Below the pieces are notes generated by a model. It made no database searches, was not told the DNA's origin, and saw nothing but the letters and a program-made list of their open reading frames with translations. A DNA stretch of 64,000 nucleotides from Bolinopsis microptera (Eukaryota; Ctenophora; Tentaculata; Lobata; Bolinopsidae), in assembly GCF_026151205.1 (NCBI RefSeq), contig NC_087076.1, positions 12,447,675 through 12,511,674 on the forward strand, written 5' to 3'. Position numbers and translations under genes: made by a program. Every line of letters begins with the position of its first letter. Within the stretch, counting starts at the first letter, position 1. This document shows positions 57,270-64,000 of the stretch, piece by piece.

Positions 57270-58312
57270 AATAGTGCTCTACTCTTATTGCAGCTGTGTG
57301 AGAATCATTTCTCGCGCTCTAGCCGTTATCCTCATCGCCTCGGACTATCATTTTCAGCGGATATATTGATTTTTTGAAACTTTATCAATACAAATTTAAA
57401 TTGGGAAAAAATGCCCAAAATTGATGTAAAAGTGTTATAGACTCCCCGATATAGTCTTAAATAATTATACATACTATCAGCTTTTGGTATGTAGTGTGGA
57501 GTATACTAGTGATCTGGCTAATTCTTGTTTAGTTGTTTGGCAGCTGTGTGGTAATTAATAACTACAGTACAGTGAAGCAATAAATTGGTATAACTTTCAT
57601 TTGGTTTAAATCCGTATTTTAATTGCATGTTGTCTGTTTACGTGGCCAAGTCACGTTTGATTTAAGTTTATGACATGACATCTGCTGTTTGCTGTTTCTT
57701 TAATTTAATTCCTTGAAACATTCAACTTGAAAATCGTTGCCAATCCAATTATATCTCATCATATCAGTTGCCTCAAATTTTCCTTCGCTCCATTTTCATG
57801 TAATTAACCGTTTATACTTCATCAATCATCATGATACCATGCGACTTTGGCCTATGATCGTTCTAGTTTGAGTCAGTAAAATAAACCCGCTGTTTCAAGA
57901 TGATGAACTATTCTTTTATTTTTAGCAATTAAAATTATCTTTTAATCTACAATTATAATTATATAAATGGTATGTTATGAATACTATATTCCCATTTCCC
58001 CGCCAGTACTCTTGAATAGTGATAATACAGCTACCGTGTGAGTGATTACAGTAACAGTTTCTTGGAGCCCACATAGTATGTATTTATTATGTGTTAAAGT
58101 TATATTATTAAGAACATTGTGTTTTATTGCTCATATCGACATTAATAGACTGCTTTCACTGTTCAGCTCCGATCTGATAAATCAAATAAATGATATAAAC
58201 TTCTAAAGGGGATGCCCCGCGAATTTCTTATTAAAATACCAGTATACATTTAACAAATACTAGTATACAATATACATCTAACATTAACCTGCTCCCAGAA
58301 TGCAATAAAGCG
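57270..58312. other. spacer between two C2H2 paralogues
   Basis: 3' UTR and spacer, no gene recognised. A minimal upstream frame ATGCAATAA begins at about 58300, 12 nt before the next start codon. Confidence 0.45.
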
Positions 58313-59266
58313 ATGGAAGTGAGAATTCCCCAAAGTGCACCATTAGACCCCCACCACCACCTTCACTCGGCTCAGGTGGCACCATTAGACCCCCACCACC
58401 ACCTTCACTCGGCCCGGGTGGTGGAAGAAGAGTTCTTGGAAGAAGAAGAAATACTAAAGGGAGATGAGGAGATAATAGAAGAAGAGCAGATGGTGCATCT
58501 TGAGGATGTACTGGATCAGATTGGATCAGAAGACGATTCTGCTGAACTCCAGATGGAAGAGCAGAACGTCTCGTACGAAGAGATGCCCGAGAAAAAGGAA
58601 TTCCAATGTGAGTACTGCAACTATTCCACAAACCGTCGGAGTGATCTAACAAGACACGTGCGGGGTCACACCGGGGAGAACTTATTCCACTGTGTGAAGT
58701 GTGAATACAAGACAGCTCGTAAATCAGACCTGAGACGGCACCATCTGCTTCACGCGGGAGAGAAACCTTTCAAGTGTGGGGTATGTAACTACACCACATC
58801 CCGCAAGACGGTGCTGCTCAAACACATGCACATCCACACTGCTAACCTGCCCCGCTGTAGAGTCATCTTAGTTCAGGTCACTAAAGAGGGACAAAAAGTG
58901 ATCAACAACAACGCCCTGGCCGACCTTCCTTCCTCTTCTACCGTGGAGACCACCACCTCTTCCTCATCATCCCCCAAGAAACGCAGAACCTCCAGTGCTT
59001 CTGTCAAAATGTACTCGTGCGACAAATGCGACTTTGTGGCCGCTTGTCGCAAGAACTACCATGAGCACCGCCTGAGCCATGGCAAGGAGCAGAAGTGGAA
59101 ATGTCCAATGTGTGGCTATATGACAATCAGGAAATCCGACATGACAAGGCATTTCAACATCCACATTGACAACGTCTTCAAATGCAACCTGTGCGAGTAT
59201 AAAACAGTGAGACACTCGGACTTCGTCAGACATAGCAAGACCCATAATAAACACAAATACCAATAA
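58313..59266 (+). CDS. C2H2 zinc finger protein paralogue, 317 aa
   Basis: Uninterrupted frame. The N terminus carries two copies of a 14-residue unit APLDPHHHLHSAQV / APLDPHHHLHSARV, from a 42-bp in-frame DNA duplication at about 58337-58420. An acidic stretch follows (EEEFLEEEEILKGDEEII). Three C2H2 fingers (CEYCNYSTNRRS, CVKCEYKTARKS, CGVCNYTTSRKT), a basic/serine linker (SSSSSPKKRRTSSASVK), then three more (CDKCDFVAACRK, CPMCGYMTIRKS, CNLCEYKTVRHS). The style of fingers and the TGENLF linker show it is a tandem paralogue of the preceding gene. Confidence 0.9.
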   Translation: MEVRIPQSAPLDPHHHLHSAQVAPLDPHHHLHSARVVEEEFLEEEEILKGDEEIIEEEQMVHLEDVLDQIGSEDDSAELQMEEQNVSYEEMPEKKEFQCEYCNYSTNRRSDLTRHVRGHTGENLFHCVKCEYKTARKSDLRRHHLLHAGEKPFKCGVCNYTTSRKTVLLKHMHIHTANLPRCRVILVQVTKEGQKVINNNALADLPSSSTVETTTSSSSSPKKRRTSSASVKMYSCDKCDFVAACRKNYHEHRLSHGKEQKWKCPMCGYMTIRKSDMTRHFNIHIDNVFKCNLCEYKTVRHSDFVRHSKTHNKHKYQ

Positions 59267-60112
59267 ACTACATGAAGCTGCGTGTTTTGATATCAAATAC
59301 TTGTTAAATGTGATAAATTTGTACAAAGAGTAAATTTTTGGTTATTCATGGCAATTTTACGTGGATCTTTGTTGTGTTGTGCTAAATTTTGATGGCACCT
59401 GTTAACTTGATAGAAGAAATTCCCAATTTAATTGCCTCTAGTGACCGATTGTCTACTTTTGAGAGAGGTAAAGCCAGTTAAGTATATTTATGTTTGAATT
59501 TCAGTTTATCTATAACCTTTTGTAAACCTTATGCGGATTTCGATATGTGGTTGTTGTTACTTGTTTATTTTGAGGTAGCTTTTAGGCCCAGTGATTGTTT
59601 ATCGTTTGAATTAGCTAGGGCGCCAAAGTGCTGGACCTTGCCCGGTTGTGGTCAAACTAGGCGTCCGGCGCGGACCCCGAATCGCAGCCGTGTGTTGAAA
59701 TAGCACTGTACCAAGCCTTTGAAAAAGTAGTCACACTATTGCGTACGTATGAATGTTCGTGCGCTGCGCGGGATTCTGTTCTGGTGGCAACAATTATAAT
59801 GCAATTATTTGGGGCCCGGTGCATATGATGTTATAGTTTTAGGTCGCTAACATATCTTAAATCTTTTATCTTTCTAAGCCTGCTGCCGTTACTTGCTTGA
59901 TAGGAACATGTAAAGCACTCAAGGATGACTTTTCAACGTAGCACCATCAGCTAAATTGCTGACTAGGGGCCTTGTATCGCTAGAGATAATAATTTGTGAT
60001 TCCTTTAGTCTTAAATCTGCGAGGCTTCTTGTAAAGGTGTTGCTCACCATATATCTCAGGCATTCTAGAATGATGTAAAGTGGGACGAACTTTCAATCGG
60101 AGACGATGTAGC
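59267..60112. other. spacer, no gene seen
   Basis: The 3' UTR of the C2H2 gene and upstream sequence of GPATCH3. The frame at 59494-59703 is short and without domain. Confidence 0.4.
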
Positions 60113-62484
60113 ATGTCCTACTTTGTTGTGAGCAACATACCAAAGTGTTATAGATCGGCTGACTTGAGGAAACATTTCAAAACTTTCACAGAAAGGGGGC
60201 ATTTCTCCTGTTTTCATTTCAAGCACAGGCCTGAAGAAAGACCAGTTGCTGAACAACCAAAAGCAGGATCATCAGAAACACCACAACCACAGGTATCTCT
60301 AAAATTGTATTCTAAGACTTTTTGGCGGGAAATTCCTAGCCAACATTTTAACAGGAATATTGATGGTTTTGGCTTTTCGTTTCGGCGATTATGGATAAAT
60401 GCAACTTGCTCTCAAAAAGGTTACTTATCTATCTTGTGATACAAATACTGTTCAGACATTTTGCTGCGTGGTCAGACTAGAAGAATCTTTGAGCGACGAG
60501 TTTTCTAAAACATTTCACCACAAAAGATGGTCCAGTGAACTGAACAGTGATGGTGCAGAATCAAATATTGGTGTCGCAGTCATCATCAGAACTAAAATAA
60601 ATGGTGAAACTTGCAATAATTCTAGATTAGGGATCGTTCACATATTACGTAATCACTTTTTAATACTAATATGTGAACGACCCCTAAGCAGCTCGAACTT
60701 AAATTTCAATGTATCAGTAATTTGTATCACATTTTGTGAGATCTTAAATCTTTTACCATCGATGAAAACCTTAAATACTTAAATAGTGAAACCCTAGATG
60801 CGCTGAAAAAGTTGCCAGAGTTAAACCCTCCGAAAGTGATGCCAGCTGGAAACGTAGGAACGACCACTAAATTATTTCTGTCCCTCGTTAACAAATGCCT
60901 GTTACCCCCAGCTATTATCAAGGTACACTAATCGCAGGTAGTACTTACTTATTGTACTTCCAACTATATTATTGTTAGCTTGTTACAGCAAGAAAATTGA
61001 ACTTTCAGTCGTAATTTTTTCATGCCGTAGGGAAAATAATTTTACTCTTTTCAGTAGAAGCTTCAATTGGAATTTCCTCGAACAGTTAAAAGACGGCAGT
61101 ACAGCGCAGTTGCCCCATCTGACCTCTACCAGAACCGCCGATCAAATATGAAAAAATTGAAAAAGTTTAAAAGCTTAAAAACACCCAATAAACCATCAGA
61201 CTCCTCGAATTGCCCAAGTACATCGAGTAGCGGGGAAAGCTTGAGTGGTAACAGCGGTAAAAGCTCGTTTTGGAGTGAGAATGAGAGAGTTGAAGATCAC
61301 GACGGAGCTGAGGACTGGGAACGGCACGAGTCCTTCAACAATGACGTTGGAACTCAGGTTCGAAATAAAATAATTGTATAGGATTTTATTTACCTTCAGA
61401 TATTTTCTTAAAAGAATCATCAAATGAAACTCAATACCACTACACAACTTAATCAGATATATTCTTCCCTTAAGTAACCATATTTCTACAACGCTTCATT
61501 ACTTGTTTCAAACAAAGTTACAACGAATTCTTCATGTAGTGCATCCTGGGTTTGGACAGGATATGCCCGTTTAAAATATTTCCATCACGTTACATAATTA
61601 CATAATTCTCAATAAATGCAATAGATTTGTAGTGTTGTAATTAGTATATTACCGCACCCTAGGATCGTACGAAAGAGCGAATGTACGAGGAGGATATGGA
61701 GATAGTGTGGGACAAGGGTTCCAGTGGCTTAGTGTTCTACACTGATAGCAACTACTGGGCCGACTTGGAGGGAAAAGGTGCGTAATTTGTTTTAAGCTAA
61801 ATGTCACTACTCCTGCAGATTGCAAATGAACGTTTTGGCTGACAGTTTTCAAATTCTTCATCAACGATCACAACATGATTGGTAATAGTAACTACAGTAA
61901 CTATAGTAACTATGGTTATTATATACGTTGCTGGATCACAACATGATTGGTAATGGTAACCTTACTTTTGCCAGACACGGACGGGTTATGGGCAGATGAG
62001 TGGGATGTTGATATGGGGGTATATGAGGGACACCGAGGTGACAAGGATGCCAGGGACTCCCAGGATATGAGGAATGCAGATCAGTTTAGGAAACATGGAG
62101 ATGTGGAAGAGAAGATAGGTGACTTTGAGAAACACACTAAGGTTTGTGATTCATTAACTTGCTAAGAACTTTATATTAGGTTTGCTATTCCGGAAAATAT
62201 CCACACAATTTTCGCTATTGACAGATGGCAGTATAAGGCTCAAATGGTTAGGATCTCCTCGATGTCTGTAATCGACTGTATTCTTATCTTTGTTGTAGAG
62301 CTACTAAAATAACATTGGTTTGAGCCACTGTATTTGGCAGGGTTTCGGGGGTAGGTTGATGAGACAGCAAGGCTGGACAGCAGGTCAGGGACTAGGAAAG
62401 TCGTCAAAGGGCATGTCAGAACCAATGTCCACTGAAGGAGCTCAAAACTCTAAAGATAAAACTGGTCTTGGGTTAGTAATTTAA
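60113..62484 (+). CDS. GPATCH3: GPATCH3-like G-patch protein
   Basis: G-patch domains activate DEAH-box RNA helicases; human GPATCH3 has been linked to antiviral signalling and transcription. Seven exons: 60113-60292, 60456-60603, 60741-60922, 61058-61357, 61663-61777, 61975-62141, 62341-62484; 411 aa. The N terminus YFVVSNIPKCYRSADLRKHF, FSCFHFKHRPEERP matches human YLVVSGIPSVLRSAHLRSYF, FLCFHYRHRPER. Also seen: LKKLPELNPPKVMPAGNVGT, KLQLEFPRTVKRRQYS, DWERHES, SGLVFYTDSNYW, WDVDMGVYEG, and the G-patch GFGGRLMRQQGWTAGQGLG (from residue 365). Human GPATCH3 is longer (about 525 aa): the model stops soon after GLG, where CTTGG-GTTAGT could be a donor to an unseen last exon. A 61-bp MITE lies in intron 2. 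Confidence 0.88.
60627..60687. mobile_element. 61-bp MITE copy 2 in GPATCH3 intron 2
   Basis: Starts TTAGGGATCGTTCACATATT and ends AATATGTGAACGACCCCTAA, its near-perfect inverted complement, so almost the whole element is hairpin. It shares its termini and the TTACGTAATCACTTTTT segment with 17724-17880. Confidence 0.88.
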
Positions 62485-64000
62485 AGGGCTATTATTATAG
62501 GGTCTAGAGCTTTTGCAACAGTATATGTTTTGGAAGTAGATCAAATAAAAAAAGGACAGATAAGATTCATAAATGATTGTAACTTAAACAATATTTAATT
62601 AGCACATTCATATTCTTTCTGCGAAACAACTTTTTTTACTGTCATCCATCATCAATCATCATATGTTGCTCTTTGAATTGCAGAATCAAATATAAATTAT
62701 GAAACTAAATTTTATATTCGTTTAAAAAAATGAAGTACATCCAAAACATTTTGGAATTTGGACGCAAAAATTTTTTGGGGCCTAAATAAAAATCCGTTCA
62801 CAAAATAAGGTGAAAATGCGATTCCGAAAATTTCATGCACAAATTTTGAAAACTGACTGAGTTGTTTCAACTTGAAATTTTAGGAAATCACTTGAATTAT
62901 CAAACCAAATGTGTCTATAAACTTTGGAGTTCCTAGCCCAAAGTGTTCTCACTTTGTGGCGACAATAGTGATTAAGTATCCACCAGATCTTAAAATGATC
63001 ATAACTCGGCTTAATTACTTACTTTGTAAGAGGGAGTGGCGTGCCACACTCTCTGTAATCAATGAAATTTTGCGAAACTTTCAGAAATTCTAAGTTTGAC
63101 CCATATCTATATTCTCTGAAATTTTTGTCAAATTTTGACACGAATAACGTTGCGTGTGGGTAGTTACTTTCGGGCCACCCTGTAGTAGGATTACCTGTCT
63201 TTTCACCTATTGAATGAGAGGAATGCTAAATGTCAATGAGGTCGGCTAGCTGACAGTCACTAATTTTTCAAAAACATCGTACGGAATATGTTATCGGGTT
63301 GGCGCTACGATGATGACAGAAGGCTGCTCCTTCGAAATATAGACCACTCCCCTTCAATTATGTGGATAGGAGATATATAATTTGCTGCGCGTGACACCGG
63401 TCATGAGTTAATTAATTACGCCCGAAGTTGTTTACGCCGCAAAGTTATTTTGCCCAGTTTTCCGGTTTTATTTATTATTTGTGCGTGGCGCAATTTTTAC
63501 CGTGCACGGATCCCACTCATTTATGGAAAATGTAGCATGTAAATATTCTGCACAAATGAAAACACGATTGTCAGGTACGCCAAACTTTTCACTTGAAATA
63601 ATTACTGGTACAAGTCCACTGTAGGGAAGACCGATCGTGCGTGGTGTAACCGCGGCGAAATTCTTGTTAAATCTATCTGTTCATTTGTTAATTTGTCGGA
63701 ACAAAATTATTTAGTGTTATATCGTTCTCTGAAATTGAGAAGAATATAAAGAATATATAGCTAACATTTTTTGTTTATATCAACGAAACATTTTAGTACT
63801 TAAATCTTCATTTCAAATACAACTTAACTGATCTGTATGAAACGACCACCAAGCAAATAGAGAACAAAACACTACATTTTGATACTGTCTTAAAAGAGAC
63901 ACGATTAAGTCTACCTTAATAAAGTCTACCTTAAATACCCAACATTTGTATCACGGAACTCTTTGTCGCTCTCCTTAGATTCAAACCTGCGTTGTTATGG
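62485..64000. other. 3' end of window, no gene seen
   Basis: Open frames are short; 62911-63093 has no recognisable domain and no splice context. A missing last exon of GPATCH3 could lie here, but I could not identify the human-like C terminus. Confidence 0.35.

Noticed and set aside
59494-59703. 69-codon frame after the second C2H2 gene
   Set aside because: No domain, no splice support, and it lies where a 3' UTR is expected.
62911-63093. 60-codon plus-strand frame as GPATCH3 last exon
   Set aside because: No similarity to the GPATCH3 C terminus and no convincing acceptor in phase.

Overview
This is a nuclear window from an animal, not a bacterium. It is A+T-rich by eye. Almost every gene is split by short GT-AG introns, and the encoded proteins are animal housekeeping families: TAF10, DENR, SNRNP40, NDUFA9, FMC1, MTAP, TMEM267, GPATCH3 and a proprotein convertase. 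The dense transposon and minisatellite load and the apparent use of spliced-leader acceptors (below) suggest an early-branching or otherwise trans-splicing marine invertebrate such as a hydrozoan cnidarian or a ctenophore. The sequence alone does not settle this. All gene models were built by reading exons, splice sites and phase by hand; joins are phase-consistent unless stated.

Layout. 1-7.1 kb: no convincing gene; a 2-kb 17-bp minisatellite, a tRNA-derived SINE candidate, a 56-bp tandem repeat and a LINE 3' fragment. 7.2-13.7 kb (+): a 13-exon kexin/furin-type proprotein convertase with a CRE (TGACGTCA) array in intron 2 and two possible C termini. 15.2-26.3 kb (-): three head-to-tail genes, SNRNP40, NDUFA9 and FMC1. 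The large SNRNP40 intron 4 holds a long foldback element and a decayed second copy. 26.9-31.0 kb (-): a secreted or membrane protein with two tandem LRAT/NlpC-like domains, and a single-exon DRAM/FRAG1-family membrane protein. 33.4-37.8 kb (-): a nearly full-length but dead CR1-like LINE with a PHD-finger ORF1. 39.2-62.5 kb (+): ten genes in one direction with generally short spacers: a C2H2 protein, an isochorismatase-like hydrolase, MTAP, TMEM267, a J-domain/zinc-finger protein, TAF10, DENR, two paralogous C2H2 proteins and GPATCH3. A 2.7-kb inverted-repeat element filled with polypyrimidine satellite sits in this row, and a 427-bp MITE lies just upstream of DENR.

The most unusual signal concerns splicing. 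Nearly every coding start lies 0-7 nt (a few up to about 20) after an AG that looks like a 3' splice site, without a visible 5' UTR exon. This fits spliced-leader trans-splicing and, with the co-directional packing, operon-like transcription. In the same 9 kb, splice signals themselves have been tandemly multiplied: four copies of the TAF10 exon 2 acceptor (48-bp unit), three copies of the DENR exon 1 donor (61-bp unit), five copies of a 14-bp unit carrying a branch-point-like motif before the DENR start, and repeated GTAAGT donors after TMEM267 exon 1. In TAF10 and DENR, use of the wrong copy gives an in-frame stop within a few codons, so the arrangement could act as a poison-splicing control or could simply be tolerated duplication.
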